DNA from: a bacterium
Lineage (GTDB): Archaea > Thermoproteota > Nitrososphaeria > Nitrososphaerales > CADDZS01
Length of the DNA stretch: 13,016 nucleotides
Assembly (NCBI GenBank): GCA_027310845.1
Contig: DAIDAB010000041.1
Span: 1-13,016, forward strand
Reading direction: 5' to 3'
The position numbers were made by a program, and so were the translations under genes. Each line of letters starts with the position of its first letter. The first letter of the stretch is position 1. The notes beneath the pieces were generated by a model. It saw only the letters and a list, made by a program, of their open reading frames with translations. It was not told the DNA's origin and did not search any database. Positions 1 through 7,463 of this stretch are shown here, piece after piece.

Positions 1-110
1 CTTCAATTGACTGTGCACTTGCCGCGGAAGGTTTTGTCGATTCTCCAGATAGTCTCCGTGTTCTTACTGACATAATTCTTACAACGCCTCTCGAAAAATT
101 GATGGGTTAA
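1..110 (+). CDS. 3' end of an unidentified gene (partial, runs off left edge)
   Basis: The frame beginning at base 3 stays open for 35 codons and closes with TAA at 108-110. The other two rightward frames stop in this stretch. The peptide is soluble-looking and ends ILTTPLEKLMG, with no motif I can assign to a family. It ends 22 nt before the stop codon of leftward aIF6, so the two genes converge. The start and most of the protein lie outside the window. A chance open frame of this length is possible, so confidence is moderate. Confidence 0.45.
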   Translation, partial: SIDCALAAEGFVDSPDSLRVLTDIILTTPLEKLMG

Positions 111-132
111 TCTGTGTTTGATTCGAAGTGAT

Positions 133-810
133 TTATGGGTTATCCGGAAAAGCTCGACCAATGATCACAAGTTCTCCGCCACGAGTCAGGTTGCCAAGAA
201 GGATGCCACCTGAATTGCCTACGAAACCTGAGCTCACGAACGGAATGCCTCCATTAACAGTTGCGGGTTCAGGCTCGACCTTCAGAGTCCTTCTTATTAT
301 TTCGATCTCAGATTCACTCGCATTAGGATGAACTATGGCGCCGACGTTGGTTGCGGCAACCATGGAGCCGACCTGAACAAAACGCCCGATTCGCATCTGC
401 TTCACAGGCACTCCAAGCGTTTGCTCGATCGTGCGGACATATTCTTCGCCAACGATGTCTGATACTACTGCGCCGTGATCGTTTGCGGAAATTAGGTTAC
501 CCACAGATGTGAATCTCGAACCAAGCTTTGCGATGTTGAGATGTGTCCGCCTCTTCAGTGTATCAATCTCGTCGTCATCTGCGAGTCTTGAAACAACGAT
601 TCCGTTGCGATTCATTACAGCTAATGGACCGAGCAACCTGGATCCGGCGATCGATATCTGAACAGCCTCCACCTTGAGCAGCTCCGAAATCTTGGCACAT
701 TTTGTCAAAGCTAGTCCTCTTGGCACAAGACAAAAGTTGTCATTCGATCTCATGAATACTCCAATGTTTGGGCTTCGGTAAATGTCGAAGGGATTGATTG
801 AGAATGGCAT
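133..810 (-). CDS. eif6: Translation initiation factor aIF6
   Basis: This is the 225-residue archaeal homologue of eukaryotic eIF6, the anti-association factor that binds the large ribosomal subunit (near L23/L24/L14 in known structures) and keeps it from joining the small subunit prematurely. The whole length matches the family pattern: RSPNIGVFMRSND near the N-terminus, then repeated segments including GSRLLGPLAVMNRNGIVVS, NDHGAVVSDIVGEE and FVQVGSMVAATNVGAIVHP. These reflect the five-fold pentein repeats. Length is normal (about 220-225). The ATG at 810 is preceded by AAGGAG at 827-822, 11 nt upstream, and an AATATTCA box at 873-866 could be its promoter. In many archaea this gene follows the L39e and L31e ribosomal protein genes. 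Neither is seen in the 186 nt upstream here, where a divergent unknown gene begins instead. Confidence 0.95.
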   Translation of the reverse strand: MPFSINPFDIYRSPNIGVFMRSNDNFCLVPRGLALTKCAKISELLKVEAVQISIAGSRLLGPLAVMNRNGIVVSRLADDDEIDTLKRRTHLNIAKLGSRFTSVGNLISANDHGAVVSDIVGEEYVRTIEQTLGVPVKQMRIGRFVQVGSMVAATNVGAIVHPNASESEIEIIRRTLKVEPEPATVNGGIPFVSSGFVGNSGGILLGNLTRGGELVIIGRAFPDNP

Positions 811-996
811 TGCTTGAGCTGCTCCTTGTTACGCTTCTTGAGACTACGACTGAAAATCGAAGAATGAATATTGCCAGAGTCCGCCAGTTGGCAAGCCTGA
901 TACAGTCATTGATTTTCGTCCAAGAGTTCCCTGTAAAACGAGGCGCATTATGCTTTTGCCCCACATCATCAGCGGAATGGATAATACCTCGCTTCG

Positions 997-1422
997 ATGT
1001 CTTTGAAGTTTCAGGTAGTCAAATTGAGAACCGGTTCGATTGGGAGCAGAGACGTCGAGACATTGATCAATACTCTTGTCGAGCCCAAGAAGAGTGTGCT
1101 TGGGAGTCTGAGGAAGCGTCTTCTCGAGATTGGTTTCGCCGAAGAGGCAGGTTACGATGCAATTAACGTAGAATCGTACGTAGCTTACTCCTTAGCTGGA
1201 GAAACAAAGTTCCTCTTTAAACACAAATGGAGCCTTTCAGTTACATTGTTGTTGAAGAATAAGGAGGAAAGAACCGCGCTCACCAAAGAGGTCTCCGAAA
1301 TAGGAACCTTAGAATTTAGCAGAAACGAAGATGACGGAACAATCTGGACAGAACTAGATCCACAGGTACAAGGAGATCAGATATTCCGGATCGCGCAATA
1401 CTTTTTCAGTCAAAAAATCTAG
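997..1422 (+). CDS. Conserved-looking hypothetical protein, 141 aa
   Basis: I do not recognise a family. The protein is soluble, with no signal peptide or membrane segment. Its first third is rich in basic residues (VVKLRTGSIGSRDV, then a Lys/Arg-rich helix around residues 31-45). The C-terminal half alternates charged helices and short strands. The ATG at 997 has no Shine-Dalgarno sequence before it. An AT-rich element at 980-987 lies too close for a standard promoter of a leaderless transcript at this ATG, so the true start could be slightly downstream. It lies alone between divergent aIF6 (186 nt away) and carA (96 nt downstream, which has its own TATA-like box). Codon use looks like that of its neighbours. 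It could be read through into carAB, but no role in pyrimidine synthesis is implied. Confidence 0.7.
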   Translation: MSLKFQVVKLRTGSIGSRDVETLINTLVEPKKSVLGSLRKRLLEIGFAEEAGYDAINVESYVAYSLAGETKFLFKHKWSLSVTLLLKNKEERTALTKEVSEIGTLEFSRNEDDGTIWTELDPQVQGDQIFRIAQYFFSQKI

Positions 1423-1495
1423 CGTGCGATCAGGCCGCGAAACAAAACGAACATTGCAAATGGAAAAGACAAGACAACCTGACAGTGGGTCAAGA

Positions 1496-1503
1496 CTTAA
1501 ATA
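1496..1503 (+). promoter_or_regulatory. TATA-like promoter element of carAB
   Basis: The sequence CTTAAATA stands in the 96-nt gap before carA. Its 3' end is 15 nt from the ATG at 1519. Archaeal boxes usually end about 23 nt before the transcription start, so initiation would fall near 1522-1526, at or just inside the ATG. The transcript may therefore be leaderless and begin at the ATG or at the in-frame TTG at 1522. Both give nearly the same protein. Confidence 0.45.
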
Positions 1504-1518
1504 GAAATCTAAACTCAA

Positions 1519-2655
1519 ATGTTGAGGGTTCTCGTCTCGAAATCTACTTCAAAGCCGCTCAAGCTAGTTCTTGAGGACGGCGAAGTGTTTGATGGACTTT
1601 CCTTTGGCTCAATTCATTCTTCTCCTGTGGTCGGCGAAGTAGTATTCAACACAGGTATGGTCGGCTACACTGAGGCAATGACCGATCCTTCCTACTCTGG
1701 GCAAATACTTTGCTTCACCTATCCACTGCTCGGGAATTATGGCGTACCTGATTATGTAGAAGATGCAAACAATATTCTCGTTAACTTTGAGTCATCAACG
1801 ATCCAAGTCAAGGGGGTGATTGCTAACCGAGTATCCAACGATCCGAGCCACTTTGAGTCAACCCGCTCCCTTGGAGCGTGGATGCAAGGCGAAAGCATTC
1901 CTGGCATCGAAGGACTCGACACACGCGAGCTCACCATTCACCTGCGCGAGAGAGGGGTGATGCTTGGAGCAATATCATCTGAGGTCGACATTGCAAAACA
2001 AGCTATTGCAAACGCCCAGGATTATTCCACATTGAATTTCTGCTCGACTGTGAGCACAAAAGAGCCGAGGAAGCTAGGGAGAAATGTCAGGGGGAGAATA
2101 GTACTCATCGACTGCGGGGTCAAGCTTAACATTGTCCGCTCGCTCGTCCTACGAGGATTCGAGGTGACATGGTTGCCCTATGATTCGCCATACGACCTAG
2201 TGATGTCTTCAAAACCCAATGGCATCGTGTTCAGTAATGGGCCTGGAGATCCGAAGGTCTGCATTCCTGCGGTGGAGTTGTCTCGCCTGGCGGTTGAGGA
2301 CTCGATCCCGACTCTAGGTATTTGCCTCGGGACCCAGATAATTGCGCTCTCGCAAGGAGCTGACACTTTCAAGCTAAAGTATGGGCACAGGGGTCAAAAC
2401 AAGCCGTGCATAGATCTAAAGACCGGAAGATGCATGGTCACTAGCCAAAATCACGGCTATACAGTCGAGGAAAAATCTCTTGCGGGCACGAACCTAGAAC
2501 CCTGGTTTGTGAACGCTGATGATCACACTCTGGAAGGACTGATCCACAAAACAAAGCCGTGCATTTCTGTTCAGTTCCATCCGGAGGGCTCTCCAGGGCC
2601 GTTGGATCCGTCATACGTCTTTGATGTCTTTGCAGATCAGATCAGGAGGGCATGA
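1519..2655 (+). CDS. carA: Carbamoyl-phosphate synthase, small (glutaminase) subunit
   Basis: CarA hydrolyses glutamine and channels the ammonia to CarB for carbamoyl phosphate synthesis, the entry to pyrimidines and arginine; it acts in the cytosol as a CarAB complex. Residues 14-180 form the small-subunit N-terminal domain (KLVLEDGEVFDG; VVFNTGMVGYTE; DPSYSGQI). Residues 192-378 form the class I glutamine amidotransferase domain. The nucleophile is Cys269 in GICLGTQ, and the His354/Glu356 pair lies in FHPEGSPGP. The length of 378 matches the E. coli subunit (382), and Cys269 has the same number in both. The residue after Gly271 is Thr, where E. coli has His272; Gln273, which contacts glutamine, is kept. 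No later in-frame start lies near the conserved N-terminus, so ATG 1519 or TTG 1522 is the start. carB follows after 6 nt, so the two are one operon. Confidence 0.97.
   Translation: MLRVLVSKSTSKPLKLVLEDGEVFDGLSFGSIHSSPVVGEVVFNTGMVGYTEAMTDPSYSGQILCFTYPLLGNYGVPDYVEDANNILVNFESSTIQVKGVIANRVSNDPSHFESTRSLGAWMQGESIPGIEGLDTRELTIHLRERGVMLGAISSEVDIAKQAIANAQDYSTLNFCSTVSTKEPRKLGRNVRGRIVLIDCGVKLNIVRSLVLRGFEVTWLPYDSPYDLVMSSKPNGIVFSNGPGDPKVCIPAVELSRLAVEDSIPTLGICLGTQIIALSQGADTFKLKYGHRGQNKPCIDLKTGRCMVTSQNHGYTVEEKSLAGTNLEPWFVNADDHTLEGLIHKTKPCISVQFHPEGSPGPLDPSYVFDVFADQIRRA
2644..2650 (+). promoter_or_regulatory. Shine-Dalgarno site for carB
   Basis: AGGAGGG lies inside the last codons of carA, 11 nt before the TTG at 2662. 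It decides the carB start: no ATG in the carB frame is available here, and the ATG at 2652 is out of frame and closes after two codons. The placement suggests that carB translation is coupled to the end of carA. Confidence 0.7.
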
Positions 2656-2661
2656 GTTGAG

Positions 2662-5600
2662 TTGCCTCTAGACAGCACGATAAGAAAGGTTATCATCTTA
2701 GGCAGCGGCGCGATAAAGATAGGCGAGGCCGGCGAGTTTGATTATTCCGGATCACAGGCCCTAAAGGCCCTTCATGAAGAAGGAATCCAAACAATACTTG
2801 TGAATCCCAATGTCGCAACAATTCAAACAGATCCTAGGCTTGCGGATAAGGTCTACTTTCTCCCGGTGACAATCGAGTATGTTGAACAGGTCATCGAACA
2901 GGAAAGGCCAGATGCCATCCTGCTAAGTTTTGGAGGGCAGACCGCGCTGAATTGTGGAATCAGTCTTGCGCAAGCCGGAGTTTTATCGAAGTACAACGTC
3001 CGCGTTCTGGGAACGCCGATCAGGGGAATCGAGCTCACCGAAGATAGGGACCTCTTCAAGAAGACTATGGTCGAAGCTGGTATCGATGTACCAGTAAGTG
3101 AAGCTGTCTACAATGTCGAAGATGCAAGAAAGGTCGCAAGCAAGATTGGATACCCGATAATAGTTAGAGTAGCTTTTACACTCGGCGGGAGGGGTGGAGG
3201 TGTCGCATTCAACGAGTACGAGCTTGACAACATTGTTGAGAAAGGACTTGCAAACAGCATTGTTCATCAGGTTCTAATAGAAGAATACGTTGGCGAGTGG
3301 AAGCAGATCGAATACGAAGTCATGCGTGATTCAAATGACAATTGCATCACTGTTTGCAACATGGAGAACACACTTGCGATGCGCGTCCACACGGGCGATA
3401 ACACTGTAGTCGCGCCTTCGCAGACAATTTCTAACCAGGAGTATCACTTTCTTAGAGGAATTTCAATACGGGCAGCGAGAGCGTGCAACATAGTTGGAGA
3501 ATGTAATATCCAGTTCGCTCTAGACACGAAATCAAAGCGATACTACGCCATCGAAATTAATGCAAGGCTCTCAAGATCTTCGGCGCTTGCCTCGAAAGCG
3601 ACAGGGTATCCCATTGCATACGTTGCTGCGAAAATTACGCTTGGATACAATCTTGCAGAGCTAGTTAACAAAGTCACGGGAGTCACCTCCGCATGCTTTG
3701 AGCCTTCTCTTGACTACATCGTTGTGAAGATGCCTCGTTTCGACTTCAGGAAGTTCGAACGAGTAAGGAGGGAGCTCGGCAGCCAGATGAAGTCAGTAGG
3801 AGAGGTAATGGCGATAGGGCGATCTTTCGAGGAGGCGGTTCAGAAGGCAATACGAATGCTTGACATTGGTCGTGACGGTGTCATGGACTATAAACCGCTC
3901 GGCTCTGTTGAGCTGATAGAGAATGCATTGGTTCACCCCACAGACGCAGTTTACTTCCATATAGCCGAAGCGCTAGCTTTTGGATTATCCGTGGATGAGG
4001 TCTCGAGGCTTACCTGGATGGATCATTGGTTTGTTTCGAAGATCAAGAATATTGTGGACTTGGACAAGGAGCTGATCTCTTTGAGGGGAAAGGAGATCTC
4101 TCAAGAGGCCATGACAAAGGCAAAGAAGCTGGGATTCTCTGATTCGTGGATTGCAATGAGAGTTGGGACTGAAGAGAAGAGCATTCGCGAACTTCGAAAG
4201 AAGCTCGTTGGGGGCCCATTCGTGAAGACAGTGGACAGCCTTGCTGCAGAGTGGCCAGCAAAGACAAACTACCTGTACACTAGCTATGATGGAAGAAAGC
4301 ACAATGTCTCTTTCGAAAAGCCGTCTCATGGGCAAAACGGGAAGATTGTCGTTTTGGGCGCCGGATCCTACAGGATTGGAAGCTCGGTCGAATTTGACTG
4401 GTGCACTATGAATATGGTCTGGTCTCTACAGAAGAATGGCTTTGAAGTAATTGTGGTTAATTGCAATCCGGAAACTGTATCGACTGATTACGACATGAGC
4501 GACAGGCTCTACTTTGAAGAGCTGACTCTCGAGCGGGTTCTTGACATTTGCGAAAATGAAGATCCGAACGGCATCGTGTGCTGCGTCGGCGGGCAGGTTG
4601 CAAACAACCTGATTCCGAAGCTCGCCAAGTACGGAGTCAGAATACTCGGAACCGCTAGCGAAGATCTTGATGGGGCGGAGGACAGGGCAAAGTTCTCGAA
4701 CTTGCTCGATCGGCTTGGAATCTCACAACCAAAGTGGATTGAAGTCACAACGAAGGAAAAGGCACTCGAGTTTGCATATGAAAACTATCCTGTCATTGCA
4801 CGCCCATCATACGTCCTGAGCGGAGCTGCGATGCGTGTGATATGGACTGAGAAGAACCTTGAGGACTTTCTCGCAAGCGCCGCCGAGGTGTCACCGGATC
4901 ACCCTATGGTGCTGAGCAAATTCATAAGGAATGCAAAGGAGGCAGAAGTTGACGCAGTGAGCGACGGGGAAAACGTTATCATTGGTGCAGTAATCGAGCA
5001 CGTAGAAAAGGCAGGTGTGCACTCGGGGGATGCCACTATGCGTATTCCTGCGAGTGGCCTCACGGACGAAGCACAGAACAAAATCGTGGATTATACGAAG
5101 AGAATAGCAAGAGCACTGCGGATCCGAGGGCCATTCAATGTACAGTACATCGTGAGGGGAAGCGAAGTCCTCGTGATCGAATGCAATCTTAGGGCGTCAA
5201 GGTCGATGCCCTTCGTCTCTAAGATGAAGGGTGTGAACCTAATGGAGGCAAGTGCAGACGCGCTGATAGGCAAGTCCATTGAAAGGCACCTGCGCCAATT
5301 TCCTCCCACCTTCAAAGTGGGTGTTAAAGTACCTCAGTTCTCCTTCATGCAGCTCGAAGGCGCAGATCCATTGCTAGGCGTTGAGATGCAATCAACTGGA
5401 GAGGTAGCTTGCTTTGGGGAGAACTTTTTTGACGCCTACTGCAAGGCCCTTGGCTCTTCTGGCTTCAAGATTCCTAGGGAGGGAAGCGTGTTTGTGAGCG
5501 TCGGAGGAACCGAGCTGAAGAAGAGAATTCTGAATGCTGTGCGCAAACTTTCCGAAATGGGGTTCAAGATATTTGCAACCGAGCACACCGCGGAATTCAT

Positions 5601-5910
5601 GCTGCGCCATGGTCTCTCTGAAGTGACAATCCTCTATAAGATAAGCGAGAAGGAGAGAAAACCAAATGTCAGCGACTATCTCGCCGAAAGGAAAATCGAC
5701 TTGATCATCAACATTCCCAATAGCATTGCCCTAGAAAAATTTGCTGACATGCAGGAGGACGAATACAAGATCAGAAGAAAAGCAGTGGAACTTGGGATAC
5801 CCGTACTGACCAATGTGGAGAATATCGATGTGTTCGTCAAGGGTCTGTCTTGGCTAAGGACTAGGGAAATAACAATATCCCCACTGAGCTCACAATATCG
5901 AAGCTATTAG
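2662..5910 (+). CDS. carB: Carbamoyl-phosphate synthase, large subunit
   Basis: CarB uses two ATP, bicarbonate and ammonia from CarA to make carbamoyl phosphate. At 1082 residues it is full length (E. coli 1073). Order of parts: first ATP-grasp half, about 1-400 (EFDYSGSQALKAL; metal ligands Glu298 and Asn300); oligomerisation domain, about 400-555; second ATP-grasp half, about 560-935 (GSSVEFDW; Glu840 and Asn842); and a C-terminal MGS-like allosteric domain, about 940-1065, where UMP and ornithine bind in E. coli. Several motifs follow the eukaryotic CPS1/CAD form rather than E. coli: IVGECNIQFAL, NARLSRSSALASKATGYP, VIECNLRASRS and STGEVACFGE. In the first ATP site, Arg129, Arg169, Gly175, Gly176, Glu208 and His243 are kept. 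Position 215 is Gln and position 241 is Arg, where E. coli has Glu and Gly. The start is TTG with a strong ribosome site. It converges on the GltD-like gene 26 nt away. Confidence 0.97.
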   Translation: MPLDSTIRKVIILGSGAIKIGEAGEFDYSGSQALKALHEEGIQTILVNPNVATIQTDPRLADKVYFLPVTIEYVEQVIEQERPDAILLSFGGQTALNCGISLAQAGVLSKYNVRVLGTPIRGIELTEDRDLFKKTMVEAGIDVPVSEAVYNVEDARKVASKIGYPIIVRVAFTLGGRGGGVAFNEYELDNIVEKGLANSIVHQVLIEEYVGEWKQIEYEVMRDSNDNCITVCNMENTLAMRVHTGDNTVVAPSQTISNQEYHFLRGISIRAARACNIVGECNIQFALDTKSKRYYAIEINARLSRSSALASKATGYPIAYVAAKITLGYNLAELVNKVTGVTSACFEPSLDYIVVKMPRFDFRKFERVRRELGSQMKSVGEVMAIGRSFEEAVQKAIRMLDIGRDGVMDYKPLGSVELIENALVHPTDAVYFHIAEALAFGLSVDEVSRLTWMDHWFVSKIKNIVDLDKELISLRGKEISQEAMTKAKKLGFSDSWIAMRVGTEEKSIRELRKKLVGGPFVKTVDSLAAEWPAKTNYLYTSYDGRKHNVSFEKPSHGQNGKIVVLGAGSYRIGSSVEFDWCTMNMVWSLQKNGFEVIVVNCNPETVSTDYDMSDRLYFEELTLERVLDICENEDPNGIVCCVGGQVANNLIPKLAKYGVRILGTASEDLDGAEDRAKFSNLLDRLGISQPKWIEVTTKEKALEFAYENYPVIARPSYVLSGAAMRVIWTEKNLEDFLASAAEVSPDHPMVLSKFIRNAKEAEVDAVSDGENVIIGAVIEHVEKAGVHSGDATMRIPASGLTDEAQNKIVDYTKRIARALRIRGPFNVQYIVRGSEVLVIECNLRASRSMPFVSKMKGVNLMEASADALIGKSIERHLRQFPPTFKVGVKVPQFSFMQLEGADPLLGVEMQSTGEVACFGENFFDAYCKALGSSGFKIPREGSVFVSVGGTELKKRILNAVRKLSEMGFKIFATEHTAEFMLRHGLSEVTILYKISEKERKPNVSDYLAERKIDLIINIPNSIALEKFADMQEDEYKIRRKAVELGIPVLTNVENIDVFVKGLSWLRTREITISPLSSQYRSY

Positions 5911-5936
5911 AATACTCTTGCTTCTGGACTGTGAGT

Positions 5937-7430
5937 TTATGGAGGGGGCAAGGCTCCCTCTAGATCTGCTTGCATCATCTCATACGATCTACGTACGAAA
6001 TACGTTTCGTAGAGTGAAATGTGCTGGTCTTCAATGTTCATTAGATACTCATGGACTCTTTGTGCTGCCTCTCTTCCCGACCCCATAGCCTTCACCACTA
6101 GCGTTTCACCAGTGACGACATCGCCGGCAGCGAAAACCCCTCTCATCGAGGTCTTGAAGTGGTCATCTACTGCGATTGAGTTCTTCCTTCCTGTCTTAAG
6201 GCCTTCTTTTAGTTGGAGGAATGAGTTGGGTCCTCGGCCAACAGCAAGTAAAACGCTGTCACAGTCCATGAAGAAATCCTTTCCTTTAACAATCTGAGGC
6301 GAACGCCTCCCAGTCTGATCTGGCGGTCCAAGCTCCATTGTGTTCATTCTGACTTTCGTGAGCCTCTTTCCTGAGGAAACATATTCTGCAGGATCTGCAA
6401 GGAATATAAACTCGACGCCCTCTTCTCTTGCTTCCTGAACCATTATCGGGTCTGATGGCATTTCCTTCTCAGTACGCCTATAAACCACTGTTACGCTTCC
6501 CTGGGTTAGGCGTTTTGCTGTCCGCGCACCATCTAGAGCGCTGTCCCCTCCGCCGATGACAAGAATCTTCTCTCCAAGTATGCATGTTGGATTCGCGACG
6601 TAGCTCACAACGCTTTTGCCGTATACGGCTTCGAGAAACGCATAACAGTCGTAGATTCCTTGTGAGTCGATACCTGGCGTATCCAGTTTGACAGGATCCT
6701 TCGATCCTGCGGTGATTAGGACAGCGTCAACTTCGTCAGAAAGAAGCTGGGAGAGGGAGATGCCGCTTCCAACTATCACTCCGGTTCGCGTTGCCACTCC
6801 AAGCTCAGAGATACTCTGTATCTCATAGCTGAGCACATCTTTTGGCAGGTGAAAATCTGGGATTCCATACTGGGCCGTCCCACCTAGGTTGCCAAACTGC
6901 TCATAGATTGTGACTGCATGGCCGTACCGCCAAAGGAGTTCAGCTGCCGCAAGTCCGGCAGGCCCGCCACCTATGATCCCGACACGCTTCCCTGTCTGCT
7001 CTTTGCTTTGTTCAGGTGAGGGCTGCTTTGATTCGCGTTGCTCCCAGTCTGCGACGAATCGTTGGATCATGCCAATAGAGATTGGATCACCGTCCCAACG
7101 CATAACACACGCATCTTCGCAGAGGCTCTGCAGTTGCGGGCAGCACCTTGCAGTAACGCCAAGTAGAGGATTAGTATCCCTGATCCTTTTGTAGGCGGTC
7201 GAAAGATCTCCGCGGGAAACTGCCTCGCACATTCCTCTGACGTCCATTTGAACAGGGCACGCGTCTATGCAGACTGGCGTCCCACATTGAAGACAACGTT
7301 TCGCCTCGTCCTGAACCTCTTCCATTGTATAGGGTTGCTGCACTTCGGAGAAATCCTTGACCCTTTTCGAAGGATCAGACTTTGGGAAGGGAAAAGGACC
7401 CACTCTCTTCGGGCTAACGTTTGTACTCAT
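5937..7430 (-). CDS. Stand-alone GltD-type NAD(P)H-dependent iron-sulfur flavoprotein (glutamate synthase small-subunit family)
   Basis: Members of this family move electrons between NAD(P)H, FAD and [4Fe-4S] clusters, as glutamate synthase beta subunit, NfnB/SudA-type subunits or the N-terminal part of dihydropyrimidine dehydrogenase. Residues 40-135 are the double-cluster domain: C46-x2-C49-x4-C54-x3-C58 is canonical. The second motif has C96, C97, C104 and C108; C97-x6-C104-x3-C108 carries one residue more than the usual CP-x4-C-E spacing. An FAD-binding GxGxxG (GIIGGGPAGLAAAE) is at 151-164, a NAD(P)H-binding GGGDSALDGA at 293-302, and the family GVFAAGDV at 431-438. The length of 497 is close to GltD (about 470-490). 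No large glutamate synthase subunit is in the window, so partner and substrate are unknown. The ATG at 7430 has GGTGA 6 nt upstream. It lies 33 nt after an unknown leftward gene and is probably co-transcribed with it. Confidence 0.9.
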   Translation of the reverse strand: MSTNVSPKRVGPFPFPKSDPSKRVKDFSEVQQPYTMEEVQDEAKRCLQCGTPVCIDACPVQMDVRGMCEAVSRGDLSTAYKRIRDTNPLLGVTARCCPQLQSLCEDACVMRWDGDPISIGMIQRFVADWEQRESKQPSPEQSKEQTGKRVGIIGGGPAGLAAAELLWRYGHAVTIYEQFGNLGGTAQYGIPDFHLPKDVLSYEIQSISELGVATRTGVIVGSGISLSQLLSDEVDAVLITAGSKDPVKLDTPGIDSQGIYDCYAFLEAVYGKSVVSYVANPTCILGEKILVIGGGDSALDGARTAKRLTQGSVTVVYRRTEKEMPSDPIMVQEAREEGVEFIFLADPAEYVSSGKRLTKVRMNTMELGPPDQTGRRSPQIVKGKDFFMDCDSVLLAVGRGPNSFLQLKEGLKTGRKNSIAVDDHFKTSMRGVFAAGDVVTGETLVVKAMGSGREAAQRVHEYLMNIEDQHISLYETYFVRRSYEMMQADLEGALPPP

Positions 7431-7436
7431 CCGGAT

Positions 7437-7441
7437 TCACC
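7437..7441 (-). promoter_or_regulatory. Shine-Dalgarno site for the GltD-like gene
   Basis: Read leftward, GGTGA stands 6 nt before the ATG at 7430. The wider GGTGAATCC is one base away from the complement of the usual archaeal 16S 3' end. It lies in the 33-nt gap after the upstream gene and supports this start. Confidence 0.6.
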
Positions 7442-7463
7442 ATTAAATTTGAAATACGCCTTC

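Noticed and set aside
94..98. Run of five T on the leftward strand past aIF6, considered as a terminator
   Set aside because: Too short and inside the end of the opposing coding frame; not enough support to annotate.
740..964. Leftward frame upstream of aIF6, examined as a possible L39e or L31e gene
   Set aside because: None of the three frames gives the basic, conserved pattern of these ribosomal proteins, and the frame runs into aIF6.
798..1166. Rightward open frame of 122 codons
   Set aside because: It overlaps both aIF6 and the 997-1422 gene in another frame; the translation is a low-complexity Arg/Glu/Ser mix with no family resemblance.
1423..1518. Gap before carA, examined for a riboswitch or leader
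   Set aside because: Only 96 nt, no stable repeat or conserved leader recognised, and the promoter geometry suggests little or no untranslated leader.
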